The position numbers and the translations under genes were made by a program. Below the pieces are notes generated by a model. The model was given only the letters and a program-made list of their open reading frames with translations, did no database searches and was not told where the DNA came from. From contig JABCTZ010000015.1 of the NCBI GenBank assembly GCA_018238155.1, forward strand, positions 1 through 43,026: 43,026 bases of DNA, read 5' to 3'. The DNA comes from Candidatus Heimdallarchaeota archaeon. Its GTDB lineage: Archaea; Asgardarchaeota; Heimdallarchaeia; JABLTI01. Shown here piece by piece: positions 13,783 to 22,899 of the stretch (positions are counted from its first letter, which is position 1; every line of letters starts with the position of its first letter).

Positions 13783-15444
13783 ATGATTGAATGTAAAGAT
13801 TTGATTAAAATCTATTTTGACGAAAAAAAAGAAATTCGTACTCCAGCTCTAAGAGGATGTGACCTTTCTGTCGAAGCAGGAGAGATATTTTCCATTGTTG
13901 GACCGAGTGGTTCTGGGAAAACGACACTCATTAACATCCTTGCTGGCTTAGATAGTTGTTCTAGTGGTGAAGTACTTGTTGGGGAATATCAATTAGCAAA
14001 AATGAGTACAAAAGAATTAAACAATTATAGACAGAAAATGATTGGGATTGTTGACCAATTTCCTGAAAGGACGCTATTTCTAGATGGAACGGTTAAGGAT
14101 AATTTGAAGTTTGTTTCGAAACTTAATCAAACACATGTCATAAATTCTCATAATAGAAACCGAGAGATACTTAAGAAATTGGGTATTGATCACCTTGATC
14201 ATCGAATTCTAAGAAGCCTTTCAGGTGGAGAAATGGTTCGAACTGCAATAGCTTGTGCACTTGCTAAAGAAACACCAATATTATTATGCGATGAACCCAC
14301 AGGTCAGCTAGATAGTTTTAATACTCACCAAGTAAAAGATTTATTGAAACAAGTCACTAGAAACTTTGAAGTTACGGTACTTGTTGTTACTCACGATCCA
14401 AGATTTCAAGAAGGTGTGGATAAAACTTGTGAAATTCTTGATGGTCGAGTTTCTTCTATTATATCTCTCAGTGAGCAATTAACTTATGGTGATAAAAGTA
14501 AATTCCCACTAAAATTCAAGACACAAATGGATACCTCAAACAGTATCCGATTACCTGATTTCATTATTAGCACTCTCAAATTAACTAATGCTGCTGAATT
14601 AAATTATACTAAAAATGGCAAAGTACAATTGGTGCATCCAGATGGAATAGAACCTAAAAAAGTGACTTTAGAAAAAATAGTCTTTAAAAGAAAGGAACTT
14701 GTTTTGGATATGTTGCCTGCTGATTATTTTGAACATTCAAAGAATATTATTTCATTCAATGATGTGTCTAAGGATTATCATAGTAATGGTAATATCGTTC
14801 AAGCTCTTTCTTCAATTAATTTAGGATTACATAAAGGAGAATTAGTTTTCATTCTTGGACCTAGCGGTTCTGGCAAAACTACTTTGATTAAATTAATAAG
14901 TGGATTAGAGCAGATAACTTCTGGTCAAATAGAAATACTTGAACAACCATTTAGCAGTTTTTCTGATGCTCAAAAATCAGAATTCAGAAAACAAAATATT
15001 GGTCTTGTAACACAACAAGGGAATCTTCATCCACTCCTAACTATTGCTGAGAGTTTTTATCTAAAAGAAATTTTTTCTAGAAAGGATATTAAAAATTTGG
15101 AAGAAAAGAATATTGGTAAAATACTAGAACAATTCAATATTACCCACAGAAAAAAATCTTATCCACTTGAAGTTTCTGGGGGAGAATTACAACGAGCTTC
15201 TTTAGCAATTGCAATTAATGATTTTCCAAAAATTATTATTCTCGACGAACCAACAGCAAATTTGGATACTAAACTTGCAAAAGAAGTTATGAATAAAATA
15301 TATACTATTCATAATACAACTGATATCACTTTTGTTATTGCTACACATGATATAAGTTTAATAAGAGATGGCTACAGAGCTTTAGTTCTTGAAAATGGAA
15401 AAATCGAGCAAGATGGTATAGTAATTACACCAAATAATGATTAG
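13783..15444 (+). CDS. ABC transporter ATPase with two fused nucleotide-binding domains
   Basis: The 553-residue protein carries two complete ATPase domains of the LolD/MacB type. In the first, Walker A is GPSGSGKT (40-47), the Q-loop has Q92, the signature is LSGGE (146-150), Walker B is ILLCDE (166-171) and the switch His is H204. In the second, the matching elements are GPSGSGKT (359-366), VTQQG, VSGGE (464-468), IIILDE (484-489) and H522. A 110-residue linker (about 215-325) joins them. All catalytic residues are intact in both halves. One polypeptide therefore supplies both ATP sites for the two-FtsX-domain permease encoded 6 bases upstream. It ends close to the converging peptidase gene. 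Confidence 0.95.
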   Translation: MIECKDLIKIYFDEKKEIRTPALRGCDLSVEAGEIFSIVGPSGSGKTTLINILAGLDSCSSGEVLVGEYQLAKMSTKELNNYRQKMIGIVDQFPERTLFLDGTVKDNLKFVSKLNQTHVINSHNRNREILKKLGIDHLDHRILRSLSGGEMVRTAIACALAKETPILLCDEPTGQLDSFNTHQVKDLLKQVTRNFEVTVLVVTHDPRFQEGVDKTCEILDGRVSSIISLSEQLTYGDKSKFPLKFKTQMDTSNSIRLPDFIISTLKLTNAAELNYTKNGKVQLVHPDGIEPKKVTLEKIVFKRKELVLDMLPADYFEHSKNIISFNDVSKDYHSNGNIVQALSSINLGLHKGELVFILGPSGSGKTTLIKLISGLEQITSGQIEILEQPFSSFSDAQKSEFRKQNIGLVTQQGNLHPLLTIAESFYLKEIFSRKDIKNLEEKNIGKILEQFNITHRKKSYPLEVSGGELQRASLAIAINDFPKIIILDEPTANLDTKLAKEVMNKIYTIHNTTDITFVIATHDISLIRDGYRALVLENGKIEQDGIVITPNND

Positions 15445-15550
15445 TATAAAGAGAATTGAATTTTTAAATTATGAATTGGAAAAAAAGTTAGAAAAAAGAA
15501 GAGTTTCATTTGAAACCATTCTTTGTTTCTTTTGTAATTCTAATTTCTTT

Positions 15551-16792
15551 TTAGTAATATTGATCTCCAAAGTAAGTACTATAACTACTAAAACTACTAC
15601 CAATATATTGTTGTGGTGTTTGATAATATCTCCTACCAAAAATCCATGTCTTGAAAGGTTCTAAAGAATTGACGTAAGCTTCAGCAAAGTCGTAAAATTC
15701 ATCCAATGATGTTCGACCATTACAGTTTGAGTCTGCATCATTTGCGTTAAGATCTGGATCTAGGGCTTTAATGATTCCATAATCCCAATAGTTATGTCCA
15801 GCAACACCATTTGACATTTCATACCCCCAACTAAATTCAATTGAAGAACAAGCAGTTAAAATAGCTCGATTAGTTTCGTCAACCATACCGCCACCTATAA
15901 AATAGCCAGAATAACATGATCCAATCATTACAAGCATTTTGTTGCATGTAATACCATCAAGAGCAGTATCAAGCTCTAAACGAGTCATTTCATCAGATCC
16001 ACACTCAAGTGTACAATATGTACTATGACCAATACCATGACTCATCCAAAAGACCATAACATCATCATTTGTACCAACGAGACCATCTATATCATCACAC
16101 GCATCTTCAACATTAGTCTGACTTGCTGCAGCATCACGAGGGATGGTAGTACCATCGAATGAAGTTAGCTCTGTAATCAAAAAGATTCGACTTGCCTGGT
16201 AACTATAATGGTCAAGTAAAATATTATTCAATAAATAGGCATCTTGGTTGAATCGCTCATCACTAGATCCTGCTACGATTAGAGCACAAGCACTAGTATA
16301 GAGATTAAAATTATTGGACCCTCCACTCGAAACTGTTTTCGTTTCAGTTATAAAGTTGGTTTTTTCTACTTTTAAGTATCCACTTGTGAATGAGTTTGCA
16401 CCTATATTATATAAACCAGTTGAACTAGTAGTATCAGAGCTAATTAATACGTGGTTGTTATTGTAAAGTTTAACTGATGCACTAACAATTCCTCGATTAT
16501 TTCTGTCTTTAATATAACCATAGAAATTAATTTGAAGATAGAAGTTATTAGTACCCCCACTTGTAACACTTTCAGTCTGTGTTTTGAATCCAGTTTTCGA
16601 AACTGATAAAGAGTAAGGAGAATTTCCTGAAAGCGTAACATAAAAACTATAGGCACCTTGGCTATTTGTAGTTACTACTTTTAGAACATTATATAAACTA
16701 TCTGAAAGGAGTACAGTTGCACCAGCAAGCTTGTTATTATTTGTATCATAAACAGTCCCATTAAAGGTTGTTGCTCCTTCAACATTCAACAT
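15551..16792 (-). CDS. C13/caspase-like cysteine peptidase with two carboxypeptidase-regulatory-like domains
   Basis: The 413-residue frame has two beta-sandwich domains of the carboxypeptidase-regulatory type (about 8-88, with FNGTVYDTNNNKLAGATVLL, and 90-165, with YGYIKDRNNRGIVSASVKLY). A clan CD cysteine peptidase domain follows (about 168-395). Its catalytic dyad is visible as H252 in FWMSHGIGH and C293 in VMIGSCYSGYF, as in legumain (C13) and caspase-like enzymes. The signal peptide expected for this surface or secreted protein is encoded just upstream but out of frame (16791-16874), because of a 7-base tandem duplication. As it stands, the ATG at 16792 would give a cytosolic product. 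Confidence 0.85.
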   Translation of the reverse strand: MLNVEGATTFNGTVYDTNNNKLAGATVLLSDSLYNVLKVVTTNSQGAYSFYVTLSGNSPYSLSVSKTGFKTQTESVTSGGTNNFYLQINFYGYIKDRNNRGIVSASVKLYNNNHVLISSDTTSSTGLYNIGANSFTSGYLKVEKTNFITETKTVSSGGSNNFNLYTSACALIVAGSSDERFNQDAYLLNNILLDHYSYQASRIFLITELTSFDGTTIPRDAAASQTNVEDACDDIDGLVGTNDDVMVFWMSHGIGHSTYCTLECGSDEMTRLELDTALDGITCNKMLVMIGSCYSGYFIGGGMVDETNRAILTACSSIEFSWGYEMSNGVAGHNYWDYGIIKALDPDLNANDADSNCNGRTSLDEFYDFAEAYVNSLEPFKTWIFGRRYYQTPQQYIGSSFSSYSTYFGDQYY

Positions 16793-16874
16793 TCACACTC
16801 ATTGTTATTGTACCAAGTATTGGAATAATTACAAGTAACAAATAGAATTTCCTTATACAATTTTCTCTATTCAT
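16777..16874 (-). pseudogene. Signal peptide of the C13-like peptidase, split off by a 7-bp duplication
   Basis: An ATG at 16874 encodes MNRENCIRKFYLLLVIIPIL and then GTITMSVNVEC before a stop. This is a typical signal peptide: basic start, hydrophobic core, small residues. The stop arises because CAACATT is repeated twice in tandem at about 16780-16794 (+ strand). Removing one 7-base unit joins the signal peptide directly to VEGATTFNGTVYD of the peptidase. The complete gene would then be 15551-16874. Confidence 0.8.
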
Positions 16875-17168
16875 TTCATTTTTCCTCTTTCATCTATTAT
16901 AAATGAATTCATCCTAGTATCCTCTCTATGTTTAATAGTTTACTAATTATACTTAATTGTGATTTTCAACTTATTTAACTTAAATATACAAAATGACCGT
17001 TGTCTAATGAATTAACAAAAGTTTTCTATGAGAACAAACTTCTGAAAAATTTTCAATTTAAACTTTGATTTCATTAACATACAATTTATCGATAGATGTC
17101 ATTTTTGTAAGGTTTACTACAAATGATTTTGTTAGAAATGAATATACTTTTTACTCAATTAGTGCTAT

Positions 17169-17246
17169 ACTTACTACCTAAGTGTGTCATTACCGAAATG
17201 AACTTCTAGCCCTTAAAGAAGAAGCGAGGGGCGTAGAATCATGCAT
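17169..17246 (+). repeat. Array repeat copy M
   Basis: CTTACTACCTAAGTGTGTCA, TTACCGAAATGAACTTCTAG, CCCTTAAAGAAGAAGCGAGG and GGCGTAGAATCATGC. It is full-length and shares its next 35-40 bases with copy D. The rest of the 510-base gap (16875-17384) is AT-rich without visible genes. Confidence 0.93.
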
Positions 17247-17384
17247 TCAATCATTTACTTGTTTTCTTTTTTTAATCATAAACGATTAAGTAATTATGCA
17301 GAATTTATAATGAAATAACCCTACAACTTTTAGTGTCGTATTTTACATTTTATTTGTAGATTCAATTAATTTGTTTGAGTCTAT

Positions 17385-18236
17385 TTAGATAGAAGTAAAA
17401 GTATCTTTTAATTTGTTCATTCGTTTTTCCTTTTCTCTTATCACCTTTTTCTCTTTCTCAAATTTCTCTAATTCTTTTTTTGCAATTAATCTTACAATTT
17501 CATTGTGGTGATTCATTGCTGAATTCAAAACAGATTTAATTCTATTATCTGAAAATCTACTAATGTATGAAAGAGTTTCCCTAATTATTTCTTCATTATT
17601 ACTGCTAAAGACAATATTTAAAGTAGCATTCAAATTATCACTGGTCATTAGTACATCTCTTGCCATTTTCCGAATGCTTTGGTCATAACAAAGCAAGAAA
17701 TTAATGAATAATGAATTATCTTCTTTTGCAATTTCGATTAATGCTACTCTAGCAGATTCACAGCAAAAGGTATCTTTAAGCAATTCTTGCAATGTTTCAA
17801 TCCCTTTATCTGATGCTCTTCTCTTTTCGGCTAGTATTTCACATGCTTTTTTTCTAATTCTTGGATTATTGGAATCAAGAGCATTTTCAATGACATCGAG
17901 AAATGTCTTCAAATCTTGACTATTTCTTTCTGAAAATAGATCCTCAAAAATAACTTCAATTATACCTTTTTCTAATGATATTTGAAAATTACCTAAATAG
18001 ACTTTACAATAACTATTTGTAATTTCTACAATATCATTTTCATTTATTTTCTGAATATCATCATTATATAATAGTAAATTAGCTTCTCCGGTTCCATCTT
18101 CGACAATATAATTACAAATAGTATTTGATATATTGAAACAACTTACCTCTTGTGGTTCCATTTTTTTGACAACTATTACGACTATTTTTTCAAAAAGTTC
18201 ATTTATCTTTAAATCCTTTATCCTCATCTTTTCCAC
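17385..18236 (-). CDS. OB-fold nucleic-acid-binding protein fused to HEAT-like repeats
   Basis: The 283-residue protein starts with an OB-fold of the archaeal RPA/SSB type (about 1-92). It begins MEKMRIKDLKINELFEKIVV and includes a strand with YIVEDGTGEANLLLYNDDIQ and a final strand VEITNSYCKVYLGNFQISLE. The rest (about 100-255) is a series of short helical pairs with ARKKA-like motifs (NPRIRKKACEILAEKRRASD, CCESARVALIEIAKEDNSLF, SIRKMARDVLMTSDNLNATL), which look like HEAT/armadillo repeats. A charged helical tail follows (256-283). A single-stranded-DNA or RNA-binding protein with a protein-interaction scaffold is the simplest reading. I do not know a named family with this architecture. Confidence 0.7.
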   Translation of the reverse strand: MEKMRIKDLKINELFEKIVVIVVKKMEPQEVSCFNISNTICNYIVEDGTGEANLLLYNDDIQKINENDIVEITNSYCKVYLGNFQISLEKGIIEVIFEDLFSERNSQDLKTFLDVIENALDSNNPRIRKKACEILAEKRRASDKGIETLQELLKDTFCCESARVALIEIAKEDNSLFINFLLCYDQSIRKMARDVLMTSDNLNATLNIVFSSNNEEIIRETLSYISRFSDNRIKSVLNSAMNHHNEIVRLIAKKELEKFEKEKKVIREKEKRMNKLKDTFTSI

Positions 18237-18550
18237 TTTTAATTAATAACAAAGAAATTTTAAAAACTTTGCTTTTTTAGCTATTTTTTCAAAAAACAAA
18301 TATTAATATGAATTTTAGAGCTTAAAAGTCAATGAAGCAATTCAATACAATAGGAACAAAAAAAGAAACGTCAAAACAAACTGGAATCTAAAATAAGAAA
18401 TAAATCTCTTTCTAGCATTTGTTTGTTCTGTTTTTTCAACATTATTTATTTCCAACAAAATTATTCTATCTCAGTTTTTGAATAGTAAGCTGATACACAA
18501 GAAAAACTTTTCTTTTAATCACAAAGTCTATATTAAGAATTCTCTAATTT
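18237..18550. other. Intergenic region between divergent genes
   Basis: These 314 AT-rich bases separate the starts of the OB-fold gene and the Bles03-like gene. A TATA-like CTATATTAAG at about 18528-18537 could serve the rightward gene. I see no repeat copy and no other structure. Confidence 0.4.
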
Positions 18551-19171
18551 ATGATTTGGATAGAAATGAATTTTAGAAAAAATAAGATTGAGCTTCCAAC
18601 AAAAATAGTTGATAAAAAATGGACTCAAGTACGTAACAAAACAAAAATGAGAAAAAAATCGACAAGAACATACATGAGTGAGGAATATTTTAGACTCATG
18701 ATTGCTATTGAGAAGAAAAGCTTTCTGGATAGTATTGGTCGAATAGTCGGCGAAAATAAGAATAAGATTCAAAGAATAAACGCAAGTGGTGACAGAATAA
18801 CAATCCAATTAAACGAAAGAATTATTGATTCAATTGCTGAAGAAGTCGACTGTAAAGTTGGTAAATGGTTGTTATTCTATCCTGAGAAGGAAATTGATGC
18901 TATCTGGAAGAAAATCGCCCGAGCTGTATTAAAAGGTGCATTGGGATCCTGTGAACATGTAAAAGTAGCAACTGCTCTTCAGAAGAAGGAGAAATACCTC
19001 ATTTGTGTCTATACGCCCAATTATTTAGATGCAGTAGATGTCATGAATGTTCGAAAGAAGCTTCGTGAAATGGGCTTCAGTAAAACACTATATTATAAAC
19101 CTGATATCTATACCTATCTAGGTATTTACACTAAAAATCCTCATGTGAAAGCTTCTAAATATAAATCCTAA
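18551..19171 (+). CDS. Bles03/DUF1917-like protein (eIF4E-like fold)
   Basis: The 206-residue protein has a basic N-terminal region (1-70) and a C-terminal domain (about 98-195) with the sequence pattern of the Bles03/DUF1917 family: VGKWLLFYPEKEIDAIWKKI, then GALGSCEHVKVATA, YLICVYTPNYLDAVDVMNVR and MGFSKTLYYKPDIYTYLGIY. Archaeal members are often labelled putative phosphothreonine lyase-domain proteins, and the human homolog is C11orf68. The fold resembles eIF4E; the biochemical role is not established. I chose the ATG at 18551 from the TATA-like box near 18530; an ATG at 18566 is also possible. The gene ends 10 bases before the converging LRR gene. Confidence 0.72.
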   Translation: MIWIEMNFRKNKIELPTKIVDKKWTQVRNKTKMRKKSTRTYMSEEYFRLMIAIEKKSFLDSIGRIVGENKNKIQRINASGDRITIQLNERIIDSIAEEVDCKVGKWLLFYPEKEIDAIWKKIARAVLKGALGSCEHVKVATALQKKEKYLICVYTPNYLDAVDVMNVRKKLREMGFSKTLYYKPDIYTYLGIYTKNPHVKASKYKS

Positions 19172-19181
19172 ATCATTTTTT

Positions 19182-20000
19182 TTATTTATTCCTTGAAATA
19201 ACCCTTTTTCTTTCTTTCAAATATTTATCTCGAGCAACACGTATTTTTTTCAAAAATGCTTTTCTAAGATGGTCTGGTAATGCTTTTACATCAAGTATAG
19301 TATCTTTCCATTCAATCGGATGGTCTTTCTCTATATAGAGAGATCGTAGACTTTCGCAAGCACGCAAAGGTGAAATGTCAATAGGACCTAAGCTATTATA
19401 CGCTAAACCAATGTACTCTAAATTCTTCAACATGCTAAGAGGTTGGAGGTCGATTTCTGTTAGGGAATTACTACAAATATCAATACTAACTAATTCTTGG
19501 CATTGAATTAAGGGTTCCAAATCAATGTAGACCAATTTATTATTATCCAACCCTAACCAAACAAATTCTTTACATTTTGATAATGGTCTTAAATTAATTG
19601 CAGAGATATCATTTCCATCGAGAAATAATTTAGAAAAATGCTTGCAATTACTGAGTGGTTTTAAGCTAATAGACATTAATTGATTGCCAGCAAGATGTAA
19701 TTCTCTGAATTGCTCACACTGACTGAGTGGTGTTAAATCAATATAACTCAGTTGATTTCCTTGCAGATTCAATTTTTGAAGCTTTTTACATCTTCTTAAA
19801 GGGATAAGATCAATTGAAGTAAATTTATTGGAGTAGAGCTGAATAATTTCAAGATTCTTACATTCCCCTAATGGCGTCAAATCTAATTGAGTTAAAGATA
19901 ATCTATCTTTAATATTCATATGAAGAAATGTAATATCCTTATTAATTTCAGTAGTAAATTTTTCACCATTCTCAAGTTTTCCCTGTAATGTAATTGTCAT
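19182..20000 (-). CDS. Leucine-rich-repeat protein
   Basis: This 272-residue protein consists of about eight LRR units of 23 residues with the pattern ID-L-x-PL-x-x-C-x-x-L-x-x-L-x-L-x-x-N-x-L (for example YIDLTPLSQCEQFRELHLAG). A short beta N-terminus precedes them, and a basic helical cap (about 225-272, IEWKDTILDVKALPDHLRKA) follows. There is no signal peptide, so it is probably cytosolic and mediates protein-protein contacts. The regular Cys at the start of each repeat helix is a notable detail. A decayed paralog lies directly upstream at 20220-20830. Confidence 0.9.
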   Translation of the reverse strand: MTITLQGKLENGEKFTTEINKDITFLHMNIKDRLSLTQLDLTPLGECKNLEIIQLYSNKFTSIDLIPLRRCKKLQKLNLQGNQLSYIDLTPLSQCEQFRELHLAGNQLMSISLKPLSNCKHFSKLFLDGNDISAINLRPLSKCKEFVWLGLDNNKLVYIDLEPLIQCQELVSIDICSNSLTEIDLQPLSMLKNLEYIGLAYNSLGPIDISPLRACESLRSLYIEKDHPIEWKDTILDVKALPDHLRKAFLKKIRVARDKYLKERKRVISRNK

Positions 20001-20094
20001 TATAATTCCAACAACATTTGATTATCATTCAAATTCTTTCTTTAAATTTGATTATATACTCAAAAGAGTTATACTTGTTAAACTAGTTTCTGAT

Positions 20095-20215
20095 TGTTTT
20101 TTTCCTTTTACTAAGTATAATTATTGTTGGTAGAATAATTATTGCTGATAAGTTTGTCTTCTTTGTTTTACAGAATCTATCAAACGTCTTTTGTATTGCT
20201 TCTCCAACATTCAAT
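20095..20215 (-). pseudogene. C-terminal remnant of a subtilisin-like protease
   Basis: This stretch is closely related to 24125-24255, the part of the subtilase gene encoding its C-terminal segment (NVGKAIQETYKRF and the ITIILPTIFIIVLVKK membrane helix). It shares blocks such as ATTGTTGGTAG and GTCTT...TACAGAATCT at corresponding positions. It is the third copy of this protease family in the window and lacks the catalytic domain. It abuts the LRR remnant on its right. Confidence 0.65.
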
Positions 20216-20219
20216 TTGT

Positions 20220-20830
20220 TATTTACTTTCTTTTCAAAAATACTTTTTTAAGATATTCTGGTAATGCTTGTACATCAAGTACAGTATCTTTCCATTCAAT
20301 CAGATGACCTTTATCAATATAGAGAATTCTTAGTTTATCACGACTCGCAAAGGTGAAATATCAATTGGAATCCAAGTTATTATACCTTAGACCGATGAAC
20401 TCCAAATTCTTCAACATACTAAGAGGTTGTAGGTCGATTTCTGTTTGGAAATTACTACTTATATCAACACTAATTAATTCTTGACATTGAATTAGGGGCT
20501 CAAAATCTATCTGGACCAATTTATTATTATCTATGCCTAACCAAACAAATTCTTTTCATTTTAAAATGGTCTTAAATTAATCACTGAGTTCATTTCCTTC
20601 GAGGAATAATTTAGCAAAATACTTGCAATTACTGAACAGTTTAAACTAATAGACTATGACATTAATTGATTGCAATCAAGATGTAATTCTCTGAATTGCT
20701 CACATTGACCGAGTGATGTTAAATCAATATAATTCAGCTGATTCTCCCTCCAAGATTCAGTTTTTGGAGTTTTATACATCTTAAGGGGATAAGATCAATA
20801 GAAGATAACTTTTGGGTAGATTTGTTTGTT
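20220..20830 (-). pseudogene. Decayed LRR-protein paralog
   Basis: The sequence follows 19235-19830 of the intact LRR gene closely, including the C-terminal cap (AATGCTTGTACATCAAGTAC against AATGCTTTTACATCAAGTAT) and several repeat units. It contains single-base insertions and deletions (for example near 20340, 20365 and 20570-20590) that break every frame. It is a nonfunctional tandem duplicate. No N-terminal part with a start codon remains. Confidence 0.85.
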
Positions 20831-20863
20831 AATTTTCTGTTAGAAAAAAAGAAAGAATTAGAA

Positions 20864-22315
20864 TTAAACTTCTAATTCAAATGATGATATCGTTGAACCA
20901 TCACTTACATAATAAGCTCCGTATTCATCAGATTCATGATGTCCCCAAAAGAATTTCCCTGTTATCAACAAACTGATATCTTCTTGATCTTTTTTATAGG
21001 TCCATTGCAAGAAATTTCCAACTTGAGCTATACTGGGTACAAAGGTGGCTTTTTTGTTAGAACCCATATTCATTTCATATTTCAAGTTCCAAGTTGTTTT
21101 CGTGTAATAGTCCTTTCCTCCATTTGCATCAAGTTTATTAGTAACTGGTTTCTTAATTCCAAGTAATGTTCTTGTTGCACTATCAATTACAATGCCTAAA
21201 CAATAACTTGAAACAACTCCAGCAACTGGATTAGCTGTTACTAGAGATGTTGTTGCTGCACATAATACTTGTAATGAGAATTTCAATGTCATAAATGAGA
21301 GATCTTGTACTGCTTCTGAGGTTCTTAGCATCCTATTGTCAAATCCATCAAGTGAGAGAATATTAAGATCACCAAGTTGCTTAGTATACCAATAATCATT
21401 GTCAAAAGGATTCCACCAAGCTCCATGATGTTTTTTCTTTGGAAGCATCTCTATCTTGAGTTCAATCTTTTCCAAGCATGTACCTTCTCCAAACGCATCT
21501 ATTGCTAAAGTCATTTGATTAAATGAGTGATCACCACTAAGGGATTCTTGTTCAAAGATTGCTGCAGAAACTCCATAATTAATTTTCACAGAATTAATTT
21601 TGTTCAAGATATAATTGTAATATTTGAAATCTTCAGCCTTCTTTGCATAGGTATATACTGCAATCTCAGCATCATCCAAATAAATACTTGTCCTCTGTCC
21701 ATCTGTATTCTTGATTTCTATTTCAACGGACATGCTTACAGTTGTACTTGGAAGATTCTTCATTACTGATGTCATTACCCAAGGTTTACTACTTTTGTCT
21801 GAGATTTCTTCCCAGTTTCCATAAGCATATTTTGTACTATAAACTTTAATCCTAATACCTTTAATATTCTTGTCTAGATATTGATCGTCCAGATTCTGGT
21901 TGTTTCGATAAGGTCCATGTATATATCGATAATAATAATATCTGTATTTGATTCTAGCTCTAAAGGTATCTCCAGACTTAGTTCCTTTCAGATAACATCT
22001 AAAACCAAAATTTTTTCCTTTTGCAAATTTAAGCTCTTGACTATTCAACACTTGACTGATAAGCGTTGTTGAGGAAGAACCTTGTATTTTCCAACACTTA
22101 TTGATACGTCCAGAGCTAGAAAGTGTTTTACTTCCAGGAGATATTGCCCAATCATTATTGAGCTTTTCAAATTCCTTATTTTTTAGACCATAATCGCCGC
22201 CATTAAAAACAGATTCACCTACTGAATATGCATGTAAAAAGCTAACAGGAATGATTAATAATGCGATAAATATAGTCCCACTAAATATTAGTAATTTCTT
22301 GTATCTTTTATTCAT
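20864..22315 (-). CDS. Large exported protein, unknown function
   Basis: This 483-residue protein has an N-terminal signal peptide (about 1-31: basic KRYKK, hydrophobic core, cleavage near FLHAYSVG) and no C-terminal membrane anchor, so it is probably secreted. The N-terminal half (about 35-225) looks like a beta-sandwich of the carbohydrate-binding/laminin-G type, with STTLISQVLNSQELKFAKGK, a Tyr-rich strand KYRYYYYRYIHGPYRN, and IYLDDAEIAVYTYAKK, which commonly closes CBM-like domains. A hydrophobic stretch (about 340-385) and a further beta region with WTYKKDQEDISLLITGKFFW follow. I do not recognise a named family. A C-terminal remnant of a paralog is present at 4729-4840. Confidence 0.75.
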   Translation of the reverse strand: MNKRYKKLLIFSGTIFIALLIIPVSFLHAYSVGESVFNGGDYGLKNKEFEKLNNDWAISPGSKTLSSSGRINKCWKIQGSSSTTLISQVLNSQELKFAKGKNFGFRCYLKGTKSGDTFRARIKYRYYYYRYIHGPYRNNQNLDDQYLDKNIKGIRIKVYSTKYAYGNWEEISDKSSKPWVMTSVMKNLPSTTVSMSVEIEIKNTDGQRTSIYLDDAEIAVYTYAKKAEDFKYYNYILNKINSVKINYGVSAAIFEQESLSGDHSFNQMTLAIDAFGEGTCLEKIELKIEMLPKKKHHGAWWNPFDNDYWYTKQLGDLNILSLDGFDNRMLRTSEAVQDLSFMTLKFSLQVLCAATTSLVTANPVAGVVSSYCLGIVIDSATRTLLGIKKPVTNKLDANGGKDYYTKTTWNLKYEMNMGSNKKATFVPSIAQVGNFLQWTYKKDQEDISLLITGKFFWGHHESDEYGAYYVSDGSTISSFELEV

Positions 22316-22447
22316 ATTTTCTTCACCAAAAAATTAGTGTAGTAATCAAAAAGCTGAAATTAGATTTAAACATATATTCTTTTTACGTCATAAAATAAAA
22401 GGTGTATTATACTTTATCTAGAATTGTTTCTCCATATGGGATATTAA

Positions 22448-22504
22448 GTAACTCTTTCCAAACAATCTTCCAACCATTCAAGAAGAAGCGAGGGTTGAGA
22501 ATCA
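22448..22504 (+). repeat. Array repeat copy N
   Basis: TAACTCTTTCCAAACAATCT, TCCAACCATTCAAGAAGAAG and CGAGGGTTGAGAATC; the core is intact and the left part diverged. Confidence 0.88.
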
Positions 22505-22526
22505 TTTTTTTAACTAATTAGAAATT

Positions 22527-22635
22527 AATAAAAGGTGACAATGAGAAAGATGCTTTTAAACATGAGTTTGCTCAAACATTCAATAAATACGTTGGTGTAA
22601 TCTATTACCATTTAATCGATGTGAAATTTGTTTGA
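22527..22635 (+). pseudogene. Possible small coding remnant
   Basis: The + strand reads GDNEKDAFKHEFAQTFNKYV and GVIYYHLIDVKFV before a TGA at 22633-22635. The composition is protein-like, but there is no start codon in this frame and the frame closes soon after on both sides. It may be a piece of a lost gene. The rest of the gap up to 22900 shows nothing recognisable. Confidence 0.25.
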
Positions 22636-22899
22636 TTAGAGTTAAAATCTGTACTGAATTGATTCCAATTACTGACCTAAAAGGATAGAAGCATTTTGTC
22701 ATTCGAACCTTTAATAGAACATATACTCTAAAGTCACATGAGATTGATAAGTATAATGATATTCGAGAGTCAAAACTTCATTAATTATGATAGTTGTTAT
22801 CCCTTCATTGAGTGGTAATTTTACTTTATTACTTGAAAGGATTTCTACTTTGATGGCTCTGACTATGGATCATTACTTCTTCCTTTTTCTTTTAGCTCA

